This document shows, piece by piece, positions 44,793 to 53,622 of a stretch of DNA of 64,000 bases; within the stretch, counting starts at the first letter, position 1, and each line of letters starts with the position of its first letter. The notes under the pieces are model-generated. The model worked only from the letters and a program-made list of their open reading frames with translations, ran no database searches and was not told the DNA's origin. The stretch comes from Chitinophaga deserti (lineage in GTDB: Bacteria; Bacteroidota; Bacteroidia; Chitinophagales; Chitinophagaceae). Position numbers and translations under genes: made by a program. The DNA is taken from the NCBI RefSeq assembly GCF_003149455.1, contig NZ_QFFK01000004.1:1-64000 (forward strand). Reading direction: 5' to 3'.

Positions 44793-44806
44793 CACATAAT
44801 TATGTG
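44793..44806. promoter_or_regulatory. 14-bp palindrome in the divergent promoter region of the efflux operon
   Basis: CACATAATTATGTG is its own reverse complement. It sits between the TolC gene (minus) and the small lipoprotein gene (plus), just before the latter's -33 element, so one dimeric regulator could affect both. No regulator gene is next to the operon. Confidence 0.5.
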
Positions 44807-44807
44807 G

Positions 44808-44838
44808 TTGTTTGCTGCCGGGGAACGGTTTAGTTTTG
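44808..44838 (+). promoter_or_regulatory. Promoter of the small lipoprotein gene
   Basis: TTG (44808-44810, within TTGTTTGC) and TAGTTTTG (44831-44838) match the Bacteroidota -33 and -7 elements with a 20-base gap. The ATG at 44855 is 16 bases downstream. One of the best promoter matches in the window. Confidence 0.65.
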
Positions 44839-44854
44839 TGCCGGTTAAACCCCC

Positions 44855-45280
44855 ATGTTTATGCTTCGTAACATTTTCGCGCTATGCCTTGTCATGGCCT
44901 TTTTTGCGTGCAAAAAGTCCCGTCAGCCGCAACCACAGCATCCCCAACAATATTTACAGGGTACCTGGACGGGCAGGTACGGTTACTCCTACGGTAATGA
45001 TGAAGGGGACACTACCTTCGGCGGTTATTTCGGATATTTTGAAATGGATTTTGCCCGCAACGGCGATCTGGTGGTGCGTGATATCGGGAACGGACAGACG
45101 ATGACCGCCAAAGGGCAGTATGAACTGAAGGATAAGAAATTATATGCCCGGTATAAATATATTCAGGGTAACTCCGAATTTTCATTCCGCGCAAATCTGG
45201 AACGCCCCGATAGTTTGGGTGGTAAATGGCTGGTAGGGTACGACGGCCCCACCGGTGGAGAATTCTACCTCAAAAAGTAA
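44855..45280 (+). CDS. Small lipoprotein, unknown function
   Basis: A 141-residue protein (alternative ATG two codons later). The signal ends in a lipobox, MAFFACKKS (Cys ~19). The mature part is a beta-rich domain rich in Gly and Tyr (GTWTGRYGYSYGNDEGDTTF, YFEMDFARNGDLVV, LYARYKYIQGNSEFSFRANL), resembling small lipocalin-like lipoproteins of Bacteroidota, though no family is firmly recognised. It has its own promoter and a perfect terminator, so it is monocistronic. It is divergent from the efflux operon. Confidence 0.75.
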   Translation: MFMLRNIFALCLVMAFFACKKSRQPQPQHPQQYLQGTWTGRYGYSYGNDEGDTTFGGYFGYFEMDFARNGDLVVRDIGNGQTMTAKGQYELKDKKLYARYKYIQGNSEFSFRANLERPDSLGGKWLVGYDGPTGGEFYLKK

Positions 45281-45301
45281 AATCCATACTGAAGTAATAA
45301 C

Positions 45302-45341
45302 AAGCCCCGTAAAATGCCCTTGCCGCTTTTACGGGGCTTTT
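45302..45341. terminator. Perfect 13-bp-stem terminator after the small lipoprotein
   Basis: AAGCCCCGTAAAA (45302-45314) and TTTTACGGGGCTT (45327-45339) are perfect complements around a 12-base loop, followed by TTC. Symmetric, so it may work on both strands. Confidence 0.85.
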
Positions 45342-45481
45342 CTATTTGAAACCGATTTGGTCTTGATCTGCTATCGTTTTACACTGATGTTTAGAAAATC
45401 CTGAAATGGGTTTACAGGTAAAAACAGAAATGCCTGGTATACAGGAATATCAACCTTAGTGTTAATATCGTATCGGAATGC

Positions 45482-45579
45482 CTACTGACATCCTCCTGCC
45501 ATCCTCCATCCATCCTCCATCCACGGCCAGCAAAATCAAGGGTTTGCTATAGGTTGGATGGAGGATGGATGGAGGATGG
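45482..45579. repeat. 25-bp perfect inverted repeat built from 11-bp units, with a nested hairpin
   Basis: The left arm (45499-45523) is a pyrimidine-rich run with CATCCTCC at 45489, 45500 and 45511, an 11-bp period. The right arm (45555-45579) is its exact reverse complement, again in 11-bp units (GGATGGAGGAT). The 31-base loop holds a second inverted repeat, AGCAAA and TTTGCT. It is flanked by a terminator on each side, so it lies in untranscribed or separately transcribed DNA between two convergent genes. Purine/pyrimidine strand bias is nearly complete in the arms. No function is known. Confidence 0.9.
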
Positions 45580-45623
45580 ATGAAGGAAGACTGTAAGTTG
45601 ATTGATAATGAACTAATTGAGAA

Positions 45624-45653
45624 AGGCACCGTTACAGGGCTGTAACGATGCCT
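45624..45653 (-). terminator. Hairpin terminator of the FAD/Fe-S oxidoreductase gene
   Basis: AGGCACCGTTACAG and CTGTAACGATGCCT pair with one mismatch around a two-base loop. In the minus-strand transcript the stem is followed by TTTC. It lies 28 bases after the stop. Confidence 0.7.
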
Positions 45654-45680
45654 ATGATAGTATATTAATTGAAATTAGGG

Positions 45681-48602
45681 CTATGCTAATGCATCATAGA
45701 GTATTTCCACGGGGTGCAAGGCATGAGCGCCGGTTCCGTCTTTGATCTGGTGCCGGCAGCTGGTACCGGGTGCTGCTATGAGCGACTGATTACCTGCTTT
45801 ACGCACTGCCGGGAAGAGCACCAGCTCCCCAATGTTCATTGACACTTCGTAGTGCTCTTTTTCATATCCGAAAGAACCCGCCATGCCACAGCATCCGGAA
45901 GGGATCACATCTACGGTGTAGCCTTTAGGCAGACTGAGGATCTTTTTACTGTGAAGCACCGATGAAAGCGCCTTTTGCTGGCAGTGGCCATGCAGTTTGA
46001 TGTTCTGCTCCCCGGCACGGAACTGGCCGCTGTGGATAGCGCCTTTGTCCACCTCCATGGCGAGGAACTCATCTATGAGGAACACGTTTTTAGCAAGGGT
46101 TTTTGCTTTGTCGCGCAGGGCATCGCCCACCAGGTCGGGGTACTCATCCCGGAAGGTAAGGATGGCGCTGGGCTCAATACCTACAAGCGGAGCATCGGCA
46201 GTAACGATATCACCGAAAAGCGACACGTTTTTCTCCGCAAATACTTTCGCCTGGCGCAGGAAGCCTTTAGACAGCAGGGCGCGTGCACTCTCCGGATGGT
46301 CTACCGGCGTAACGTCGTATCCCAGCTTCCGCAGCAGCTGAACGGCTTTGATGCCCACATGGGTATCGTTGTAATTGGTGAACTCGTCGCAAAAGAGGTA
46401 CACTTTCTTTCCGCCGGAAGCCGGAGCCGGGTTACGGCGCAGCCATTTGCGAAGCGTGGTACTTTGCAGGGTAGGCATGGAACGTGCCGGGGCAAAGCCA
46501 CTGAGCTTCTTTATGAAAGTAGATGTGGCTTTGTTTTTTACCAGGAAATTGTAGATACCGGGCGCAATGGCAGCCAGCGCATTGAGGCGCGAGAAGTTAC
46601 CGATCATCCTGGCGCGGAGAGGAACGCCGTTGGCATCGTAATAATGCTGGAGGAACTCCATCTTCAGCTTGGCCACGTCTACGTTAGACGGGCATTCGCC
46701 CTTGCAGCCCTTACAGGCAAGGCAAAGGTCGAGCACGTCATATATCTCCTCATGATCAAATTTATTCTCTTTGGTGCTGTTGGTCAGGAACTCGCGCAGG
46801 ATGTTGGCCCTGGCGCGGGTGGTATCCTTCTCATTGCGGGTAGCCATATAACTGGGGCACATGGTGCCGCCGGAAAGGTGCGTTTTGCGGCAGTCGCCCG
46901 AGCCGTTACACTGCTCTGCATGCTGCAGGATGGTTTGCTCGGGGAAGTGGAATACCGTTTTGATATCCGGTGCCTTTTTGCCCGGTTCGTACCGCAGGAA
47001 GGAGTTCATAGACGGGGTGTCTACGATCTTATGCGGGTTGAAGATATTCTCAGGGTCCCAGGTGTATTTCAGCTGGCGGAGCAATTCGTAGTTACGTGCG
47101 CCGATCATTTGCTGTATGAACTCACCACGCAGCCTGCCGTCGCCATGCTCACCGCTGAGGGAACCATGGAACTTCTTCACCAGCGTGGCAATTTCTTCGG
47201 CGATGGTACGGAAGAGCTGGTTGCCTTCTTCCGTTTTAAGATTGATGATAGGCCTGAGGTGGATCTCACCACTGCCCGCATGGGCGTAGTGAACGGCGTA
47301 GAGGTCGTATTTCTTCAGGATCTCATTAAACTCCGCGATGAACTCCGGCAGATCGTCTACCGCCACGGCGGTATCCTCTATCACGGGAACGGCTTTTTCA
47401 TCGCCGGGGAGGTTGCTGAGCAGGCCGAGGCCCGCTTTGCGAAGGGTCCAGATCTTCTTGGTATCCTCCCCGAACAGGAGGGGGAAGTGGTAACCGAGCC
47501 CTGCCGCCAGCATATCAGCCTTCACCTGTTCGGTGATAGCCGTGATTTCTTCGCGGGTATTGCGGCAGAATTCCACCACGAGGATGGCGCCGGGATCGCC
47601 CTGAACGAAGAAGCGGTTTTTACTTTGCTCGATGTTATCCTTGGTGCATTCGAGAATGAAGTGGTCGATCAGTTCGCTGGCGCTGGGTTTGTAGCGCATA
47701 GCGATGATATTGGCCCTGAGGGATTCGTCGATGGTATTGAAATGCACACACAGCAGCCCGGTTTCTTTGGGCGGCAGCGGCACTATGTTCAGCTTGATCT
47801 CTGTCAGGAATGCCAGGGTGCCTTCAGACCCTGCAATGAGCTTGCAGAAGTTGAAATCCTCTTTACCGGCAGTAAAAGGGGCGGATTCGAGCAGCAGATC
47901 AATGGCATATCCGGTATTACGACGGAGGATCTCCGGCTTGGGGAACTCCTTCCGGATTTCTTCCTGGTTGCCGGCATTGCCGAGGATGGTTCGGATCTGT
48001 TTGTATACTGCCGTTTCCAGCCTGCCGTCGTTGGCTTCGCAGCGGGCATGGAACTCGTCAGGGGAGAGCGTCCCGAAGGTGGCATCCGACCCGTCGCTGA
48101 GGATGGCCTTCACTTCCAGCAGGTGCTCGCGGGTACTGCCGTACACCACGGAGTTGGAGCCGCAGGAGTTATTGCCCACCATCCCGCCGATCATAGCACG
48201 GTTGGCGGTGGAAGTTTCCGGACCGAAGTAGAAACCATAAGGTTTGAGGAACATGTTCAGCTCGTCGCGGATAACGCCGGGCTGCACGCGCACCCATTTT
48301 TCTTCCGTATTGATTTCGAGGATTTGGGTGAAGGTGCGGGATACATCGGTGATGATGCCGTTACCCACTACCTGTCCTGCGAGAGAGGTGCCTGCGGTGC
48401 GGGGGATCAGGGAGGTTTTATGCTGCCGTGCGAAGCGGATCAGTGTTTTAAGATCGGATTCATCGGCTGGGATAGCTACTGCCAGGGGCATTTCGCGGTA
48501 AGCGGATGCGTCCGTGGCATAGAGGGTCCGCATGGTATCGTCGGTATACAGTTCGCCTTTCAGTTCCTGGCCTAGCTGTAAAAGCTCGTCTCGCTTGATC
48601 AT
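45681..48602 (-). CDS. FAD- and Fe-S-dependent D-2-hydroxyacid dehydrogenase (GlcD/YdiJ-like)
   Basis: A 973-residue fusion. The N-terminal FAD_binding_4 domain is clear (LIPRTAGTSLAGQVVGNGII, GGMVGNNSCGSNSVVYGSTR), then the FAD-oxidase C domain (~200-530, with YAHAGSGEIHLRP and SLSGEHGDGRLRGEFI). Two Fe-S cysteine sets follow, near residue 567 (EQCNGSGDCRKTH with a later MCPSY) and near 634 (CLACKGCKGECPSNVD). The C-terminus carries a CCG domain (HGHCQQKAL, IPSGCCGMAGSFG, ~904). This layout is that of D-lactate or D-2-hydroxyglutarate dehydrogenases such as YdiJ, which feed electrons to a carrier. The substrate cannot be settled by reading. It ends in a terminator and is the last of three minus-strand genes. 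Confidence 0.9.
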   Translation of the reverse strand: MIKRDELLQLGQELKGELYTDDTMRTLYATDASAYREMPLAVAIPADESDLKTLIRFARQHKTSLIPRTAGTSLAGQVVGNGIITDVSRTFTQILEINTEEKWVRVQPGVIRDELNMFLKPYGFYFGPETSTANRAMIGGMVGNNSCGSNSVVYGSTREHLLEVKAILSDGSDATFGTLSPDEFHARCEANDGRLETAVYKQIRTILGNAGNQEEIRKEFPKPEILRRNTGYAIDLLLESAPFTAGKEDFNFCKLIAGSEGTLAFLTEIKLNIVPLPPKETGLLCVHFNTIDESLRANIIAMRYKPSASELIDHFILECTKDNIEQSKNRFFVQGDPGAILVVEFCRNTREEITAITEQVKADMLAAGLGYHFPLLFGEDTKKIWTLRKAGLGLLSNLPGDEKAVPVIEDTAVAVDDLPEFIAEFNEILKKYDLYAVHYAHAGSGEIHLRPIINLKTEEGNQLFRTIAEEIATLVKKFHGSLSGEHGDGRLRGEFIQQMIGARNYELLRQLKYTWDPENIFNPHKIVDTPSMNSFLRYEPGKKAPDIKTVFHFPEQTILQHAEQCNGSGDCRKTHLSGGTMCPSYMATRNEKDTTRARANILREFLTNSTKENKFDHEEIYDVLDLCLACKGCKGECPSNVDVAKLKMEFLQHYYDANGVPLRARMIGNFSRLNALAAIAPGIYNFLVKNKATSTFIKKLSGFAPARSMPTLQSTTLRKWLRRNPAPASGGKKVYLFCDEFTNYNDTHVGIKAVQLLRKLGYDVTPVDHPESARALLSKGFLRQAKVFAEKNVSLFGDIVTADAPLVGIEPSAILTFRDEYPDLVGDALRDKAKTLAKNVFLIDEFLAMEVDKGAIHSGQFRAGEQNIKLHGHCQQKALSSVLHSKKILSLPKGYTVDVIPSGCCGMAGSFGYEKEHYEVSMNIGELVLFPAVRKAGNQSLIAAPGTSCRHQIKDGTGAHALHPVEILYDALA

Positions 48603-48699
48603 GAATGCGAAATTAATACATTGCCCGGAGCATTAAAAGCACGGAATATTTGCTTTTATGACAGGGATCGCCTGAGGGGGCGGCTGCCGGGGGATTTCC

Positions 48700-49605
48700 T
48701 TAGAAAAGGGTATTCTCCTTAAAGCTCTTCGGCTTACGGATATCCAGGCCGGGGAAGCCCTCCAGCCGCTCTGCAAAATAGGAGGCCAGCTCGGTAACCC
48801 CGTCGTCGTTATGCTGGTGGATGAACACATAGGCTTCTTCCAGCCCGTTTTCCAGCCAGAAATGAAGCCGGTTGATCCAATCGTCCGCCCGCTGGAAATC
48901 CGTTGAATGTAAACTGTTCCCCACAAACCGGATCATGGCCCGGGGCACAGGGAGGTGCATATGCACCACATCCCGGCGGCCGGCAGTGTCAGTGATTATC
49001 AGGCCGGTATTGAGCTTGCGGAAAGTGTCAAAAAGAATCTGGCTGTGGTGTGGGTCGGCAAACCAGTCGGGGTGCCGTAGCTCCACGAAAAAGCGCAGGT
49101 CCGTTGGCAGGGAGGCCAGGTAGGTAAACAGCTGGTCTTTCCGGGAAGGGCCGTAAGATTCACTGACCTGCAGGAAAATAGGCCCCAGCATATCCCCGAA
49201 GGCAAGAACACCTTCCAGGAAGGCCGTAGTGGCTTCGCGGGCGTTCACCAGGCTACTGTAATGACTGATAGACTGTGGCACTTTAGGGCAAAACCTGAAA
49301 TCCGGGTTTTTGACCTTTTCGGACCAGCCGGCAATAGCATCCGGCCCATAGATCTTGTAATGTGTGGCGTTGAGTTCCACGCTGGCGTAGGACCGGGCGT
49401 ATTCAGTGAGGAAGTCTTTTTCGCGGGTGCCTTTGGGGAAGATGTCGCCTACCCAGTCTTTACGGTTCCAGGTAGTGCATCCCAGCCTTATAACGGGTTT
49501 GGCTGCGGGTTTTCCCGGCAGGGCGCCCTGGTTGAAGGCGGGCTCTGCGGGCAGCTTGAAGTCGGTTTCGTAGAGGAGAGCCTCATCGATCTGGCCAAAT
49601 TTCAT
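48700..49605 (-). CDS. DUF72 family protein
   Basis: A 301-residue protein of the DUF72 (YecE-like) TIM-barrel family. Signatures: IRLGCTTWNRKDWVGDIFPK, YASVELNATHYKIYGPDAIA, FRFCPKVPQSISH, FLQVSESYGP and FFVELRHPDWFAD. The biochemical role of DUF72 is not established. The N-terminal ~35 residues before the barrel are longer than in many members. It is 32 bp after the DinB gene and on the same strand. Confidence 0.9.
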   Translation of the reverse strand: MKFGQIDEALLYETDFKLPAEPAFNQGALPGKPAAKPVIRLGCTTWNRKDWVGDIFPKGTREKDFLTEYARSYASVELNATHYKIYGPDAIAGWSEKVKNPDFRFCPKVPQSISHYSSLVNAREATTAFLEGVLAFGDMLGPIFLQVSESYGPSRKDQLFTYLASLPTDLRFFVELRHPDWFADPHHSQILFDTFRKLNTGLIITDTAGRRDVVHMHLPVPRAMIRFVGNSLHSTDFQRADDWINRLHFWLENGLEEAYVFIHQHNDDGVTELASYFAERLEGFPGLDIRKPKSFKENTLF

Positions 49606-49637
49606 AGCTGCAAATTATGGGATTTGAGGGAAATAAG

Positions 49638-50150
49638 CTATCCCGCCTTTTTCCCCTGGCTTTGCTCGTAAGTGGGGCCATACAGCCCGGGTACCTTATT
49701 GCCGGTAGCGCGTAAATACACAATCATTTCACCACGGTGGTGGTAGATGTGGTTAAAGAGGAAGCTGCGTGCCACAGTGCCGCGTGGTAAAGGCCCCAGA
49801 ACAGTGTGGCCGCCTGCCTTCATGGTCCAGTTTTCGGTAAGACTTTCTTCTGTAACGCCCTGCAGCGCTTTCCTTGCCAGTTCCACATTCTTTTCGAACA
49901 GCTCCCGGGTAGCTTTAATATCTGAAGTGGAGCCGCGCTCCAAATGGTCGGCAGCAATATCATATACCGATTGGGTGAGGGTACCCGTGTACCAGTAGTA
50001 AATGGTAGCGATGTGCTGCGCCAGTTCTCCCATCGTCCACGAAGTGGGGGAGGGTTTGTAGCCGAGGTCTTTTTCAGGAACAGCATCGAGGAGTTTACGG
50101 GTGCTGGTTACTTCCTGTTCGAATTCAGCGAGTAGGGCCTGGATAATCAT
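49638..50150 (-). CDS. DinB-family protein
   Basis: A 170-residue protein with the DinB four-helix bundle. The three metal-binding histidines fit MGELAQHIATIYYWYTG (helix 2) and the HIYHHRGEMIVYLRATGNKV motif near residue 135. The phrase VPGLYGPTYEQ at the end is typical of the group. DinB-like proteins are metal-dependent; many are thiol transferases, and in bacillithiol-producing species some use bacillithiol. The presence of bshC in this window makes that role possible here but not shown. It is co-directional with DUF72. Confidence 0.88.
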   Translation of the reverse strand: MIIQALLAEFEQEVTSTRKLLDAVPEKDLGYKPSPTSWTMGELAQHIATIYYWYTGTLTQSVYDIAADHLERGSTSDIKATRELFEKNVELARKALQGVTEESLTENWTMKAGGHTVLGPLPRGTVARSFLFNHIYHHRGEMIVYLRATGNKVPGLYGPTYEQSQGKKAG

Positions 50151-50278
50151 AAGAATGGTTTTATGCAGTTAATTTATGATTTTTCTAAACGCGAAATACT
50201 GTGCCAGATTTATTATGATTGTTTACTGTAATGTGTTTGCGGTGATAATTTGATTAAATTGGTTCTATTACTATTACT

Positions 50279-50755
50279 ATGCAGAAGTTCATTTTACTGG
50301 ATATAGATGGAGTGATGGTTCCTGCTTCCGGATGGAAGCCGGTTGCTATTCATGCAGATGGATTTTACCAGTTCAGTCAAATAGCTCAGCGCAGCCTGGA
50401 GTGGCTGTTGGGGGAAACCAATTCAACCATTATTTTAACTACTACACATAGAACGCGATATTCCAGTATCGAATGGAAAGAACTACTGAGCAGGAGATTT
50501 CAGGCAGTGAACGAAGTACTAACGCTGGATGATTCCTGTAACCAGCCTATACCGCTACGGTTTTCCCGGCTGGATGATGTGGTAAAATGGGTACACATAC
50601 ATGGTAATGCCAGTTATGTAATACTAGACGATGATTCATCATTACATGCCCTCCCTGACAATATTAAAACCCACTGGGTTAAAACATTCCCCAATATCGG
50701 CCTCAACACAGAAGCCGCAGAAAAGGCATTGGAAATACTCCATGCTGCGGTTTAA
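50279..50755 (+). CDS. Small HAD-like hydrolase (HAD_SAK type)
   Basis: A 158-residue protein with the HAD core: QKFILLDIDGVMVPA supplies the catalytic Asp 8 and Asp 10, TIILTTTHRTR the second motif Thr, and SYVILDDDSSL the acidic motif 4. There is no cap domain. It resembles the HAD domains seen in RNA-repair associated proteins and small nucleotidases. The substrate is unknown. It appears more AT-rich than its neighbours and stands alone between divergent and co-directional genes, which may indicate transfer. Confidence 0.8.
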   Translation: MQKFILLDIDGVMVPASGWKPVAIHADGFYQFSQIAQRSLEWLLGETNSTIILTTTHRTRYSSIEWKELLSRRFQAVNEVLTLDDSCNQPIPLRFSRLDDVVKWVHIHGNASYVILDDDSSLHALPDNIKTHWVKTFPNIGLNTEAAEKALEILHAAV

Positions 50756-50885
50756 AATAACAACATGTTTCCGCAATCCACTATCACCCCGTATAGCCCG
50801 CTGTTCCAACTAACTTTCCTGATCTTCATATTTTTATGCACGTTTCCTTTGTAATGTGAAGTTTACGGATTAAATTATAATCAGT

Positions 50886-52307
50886 ATGGAAATATTGCAC
50901 GTCAGCGCGGAATGTTACCCGGCCGCCAAGGTAGGTGGTCTGGCGGATGTAGTGGGTGCGCTCCCCAAATACCAGACGCAGGAAGGGGCCATCGCCAAAG
51001 TGGTGATCCCGGCTTACAGGAACGCTTTCCGCGAAAGCGGGAAGTACAGCTTTGAGCTTGTGCATCAGGGCGGGCTGTGGCTGGGGCACGACTGGTTTCA
51101 CTTCAACGTTTGGAAGGAAAGCGCCAACGCACTGGGCTTCGATTTCTACCAGGTCGATATTCCCGGCCTGCTGGATACCCCCAACGTGTACGGTTATGCC
51201 AATGATACCGAAAGGTTCCTGGCTTTCCAGATCGCTGTGCTGGAATGGCTGAGTGAATGGCAACATCAGCCAGATATCATCCATTGCCACGATCATCACA
51301 CCGGCCTGATCCCATTTCTGCTGCAATACGGCCGCAAGTACAGCGGCATGCAGCATATCCCTGCCGTGCTCACCATTCACAATGCCCAGTACCAGGGGCA
51401 GTTCGGCTGGGATAAACTATACCTCATCCCATCGTTCGACCTCTGGAAAAGCGGGCTGCTCGACTGGAACGGTGCCATCAATCCCTTGGCATCGGCCATC
51501 AAATGCGCCTGGCGGATCAACACCGTATCGCCCAGTTATATGGAAGAGTTGTACCATTCAGCCAACGGGCTGGAAGGGCTGCTGAATACCGAAAGGTCGA
51601 AAGCCCGGGGTATCCTGAACGGTATCGACGATGCCGTATGGGACCCTTCGGCAGACCCCATGCTTACTACGAACTTTGGCATTAAAGACATGACCAAGGG
51701 AAAGAAGGCCAATAAACAGGCCCTCTGCGAAGAATTCAAACTCGATCCCGCACTGCCGCTGTTCGTGTTCATCGGGCGGCTGGTAGGCGATAAAGGGGCT
51801 GATTACATCCCTGAAGCCGTAGGGCGCACCATGTTCGAAAACCCTGGCAGCTTCAATTGCCTGGTACTTGGCAGCGGAGATGCGCATATTGAATGGCTGA
51901 TGCAACAGGCGCGGCATATGCATGCTGAACACTTTGGCGTGTATATCGGTTATAACGAAACGCTCAGTCACCGGATGTACGCCGGGGCAGACTTCCTGCT
52001 GATGCCTTCGCGTGTGGAGCCCTGCGGTCTGAACCAGATGTACGCCATGCGCTATGGCACTATTCCCATCGTACGCAGTACGGGTGGCCTCCGCGATACC
52101 GTCACCGATTTCGGGGACGAAGGAGGTACCGGCGTACGGTTTTTCCAGCCCACAGCGGGCGATCTCCACCACGCCATCGGAAGGGCGCTGGAGCTTTATG
52201 GCACCAAAACTAATTTCAATAAAATCAGAAAAACGGGTATGCAGCAAGACCATTCGTGGAACAAAGCCGCCCGGCAATACATGGACCTTTATACCAGCCT
52301 CACATAA
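50886..52307 (+). CDS. glgA: Glycogen synthase (GT5)
   Basis: A 473-residue GT-B enzyme. The N-terminus MEILHVSAECYPAAKVGGLA carries the KVGGLADV glucan/ADP-glucose site, with PALVLTIHNAQYQGQFGWDK-type phrase TIHNAQYQGQFGWDK and WRINTVSPSY. The C-terminal half has VFIGRLVGDKGADYIPEAVG and the nucleotide-binding SRVEPCGLNQMYAMRYGTIP. It adds glucose from ADP-glucose to glycogen. It is followed after 11 bp by glgC, which makes ADP-glucose, so the two form a functional operon with the GH130 gene. Length is typical for GlgA. Confidence 0.95.
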   Translation: MEILHVSAECYPAAKVGGLADVVGALPKYQTQEGAIAKVVIPAYRNAFRESGKYSFELVHQGGLWLGHDWFHFNVWKESANALGFDFYQVDIPGLLDTPNVYGYANDTERFLAFQIAVLEWLSEWQHQPDIIHCHDHHTGLIPFLLQYGRKYSGMQHIPAVLTIHNAQYQGQFGWDKLYLIPSFDLWKSGLLDWNGAINPLASAIKCAWRINTVSPSYMEELYHSANGLEGLLNTERSKARGILNGIDDAVWDPSADPMLTTNFGIKDMTKGKKANKQALCEEFKLDPALPLFVFIGRLVGDKGADYIPEAVGRTMFENPGSFNCLVLGSGDAHIEWLMQQARHMHAEHFGVYIGYNETLSHRMYAGADFLLMPSRVEPCGLNQMYAMRYGTIPIVRSTGGLRDTVTDFGDEGGTGVRFFQPTAGDLHHAIGRALELYGTKTNFNKIRKTGMQQDHSWNKAARQYMDLYTSLT

Positions 52308-52318
52308 ATCTGAACGTT

Positions 52319-53590
52319 ATGTCTAACGAAGTGATCTCGATCATCCTTGGCGGGGGCGCAGGAACCCGCCTGTATCCCCTGACCCGCAGCCGCTCCAAAC
52401 CCGCTGTTCCGGTAGCCGGCAAGTACCGACTTGTCGATATTCCTATCTCCAACTGCCTGAATGCCGACCTGCACCGTATTTTTGTGCTGACGCAGTTTAA
52501 CTCCGCGTCGCTGAACCAGCATATTAAAAACACGTACCATTTCAGTCATTTCAGCAAGGCATTTGTAGACATCCTGGCAGCAGAGCAGACGCCTGACAAT
52601 CCTACCTGGTTCCAGGGCACGGCTGATGCCGTTAGGCAAACCATCCGCCACCTCGAGAACTACGATTACAAGTACATCCTCATCCTCTCGGGCGATCAGT
52701 TGTACCAGATGGATTTCCGGGAAATGATCAATAACCATATTGAGAAGGGGGCGGATATATCTATTGCCACTATTCCTGTGCATGCCCGCGAGGCTACTGA
52801 TTTCGGTATTCTCAAAACCGATGAGGAAAACTTCATTTCCGCTTTCATCGAAAAGCCGAAGAAAGACCTGCTGCCCGACTGGACCTCGGATACCGGCCCG
52901 GAAATGGAACGTGCCGGCCGTAACTACCTTGCCTCCATGGGTATTTACATTTTCAACAAGGGCCTGTTGTACGAACTGCTTACCCAGCAGCCCGATGCCA
53001 CGGATTTCGGGAAGGAGATCATCCCCAATTCCATCGGTGAGCGCAAGGTACTCAGCTATCAGTACGAAGGCTACTGGACCGATATCGGGAATATCTCTTC
53101 CTTCTTCGAAGCCAACCTGGAACTGACAGACGATATCCCCCAGTTCAATCTTTTCGACGACGCCAAAACCATCTTCTCCCGCGCACGCATGCTGCCGCCC
53201 GCGAAGATATCAGGCACCACGCTGGAGAAAACGGTGATCGCCGACGGCTGTATCATCAATGCCAGCCGCCTCGAGCGTTGCGTGGTGGGCATCCGTACCC
53301 GTATAGGTAAAGGCACTACTATCAGCAATGCATATCTGATGGGGAACGATAAGTACCAGACGCTGGATGAGATCAATCTCGCTAAATCACAAGGCCGCCC
53401 GCCCATCGGCATCGGCGACCGCTGTTATATCAACAATGCCATCATCGATAAGAACGCCTGTATCGGGAACGATGTGCGGATCAACGGAGGCAGGCATCTG
53501 GAAGATGGTGATTTTGAGAAGTATACGGTGAAGGATGGCATCGTTGTTGTTAAGAAAGGAGCAGTGTTGCCCGACGGCTTTCAGTGTTGA
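52319..53590 (+). CDS. glgC: Glucose-1-phosphate adenylyltransferase
   Basis: A 423-residue protein from ATG 52319; the frame is open from 52256 within glgA, but the ATG after the glgA stop gives the normal MSNEVISIILGGGAGTRLYP. The nucleotidyltransferase P-loop-like GGGAGTRLYPLTRSRSKPAV, GKYRLVDIPISNCLNA, FQGTADAVRQTI and YILILSGDQLYQMDF are intact. The C-terminal left-handed beta-helix has the hexapeptide-like repeats (AVIADGCIINA-type TVIADGCIINASRLERCVVG). It makes ADP-glucose for the glycogen synthase encoded just upstream. The N-terminal substrate and regulatory features look complete. Confidence 0.95.
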   Translation: MSNEVISIILGGGAGTRLYPLTRSRSKPAVPVAGKYRLVDIPISNCLNADLHRIFVLTQFNSASLNQHIKNTYHFSHFSKAFVDILAAEQTPDNPTWFQGTADAVRQTIRHLENYDYKYILILSGDQLYQMDFREMINNHIEKGADISIATIPVHAREATDFGILKTDEENFISAFIEKPKKDLLPDWTSDTGPEMERAGRNYLASMGIYIFNKGLLYELLTQQPDATDFGKEIIPNSIGERKVLSYQYEGYWTDIGNISSFFEANLELTDDIPQFNLFDDAKTIFSRARMLPPAKISGTTLEKTVIADGCIINASRLERCVVGIRTRIGKGTTISNAYLMGNDKYQTLDEINLAKSQGRPPIGIGDRCYINNAIIDKNACIGNDVRINGGRHLEDGDFEKYTVKDGIVVVKKGAVLPDGFQC

Positions 53591-53622
53591 TCCGGCGGGC
53601 ACAGGCTTTAAAAATCAGGCAT

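Noticed and set aside
45975..48575. Very long antisense open frame (866 codons) opposite the FAD/Fe-S dehydrogenase
   Set aside because: It mirrors the codon structure of a convincing gene. The translated product has no recognisable domain, so it is a shadow frame.
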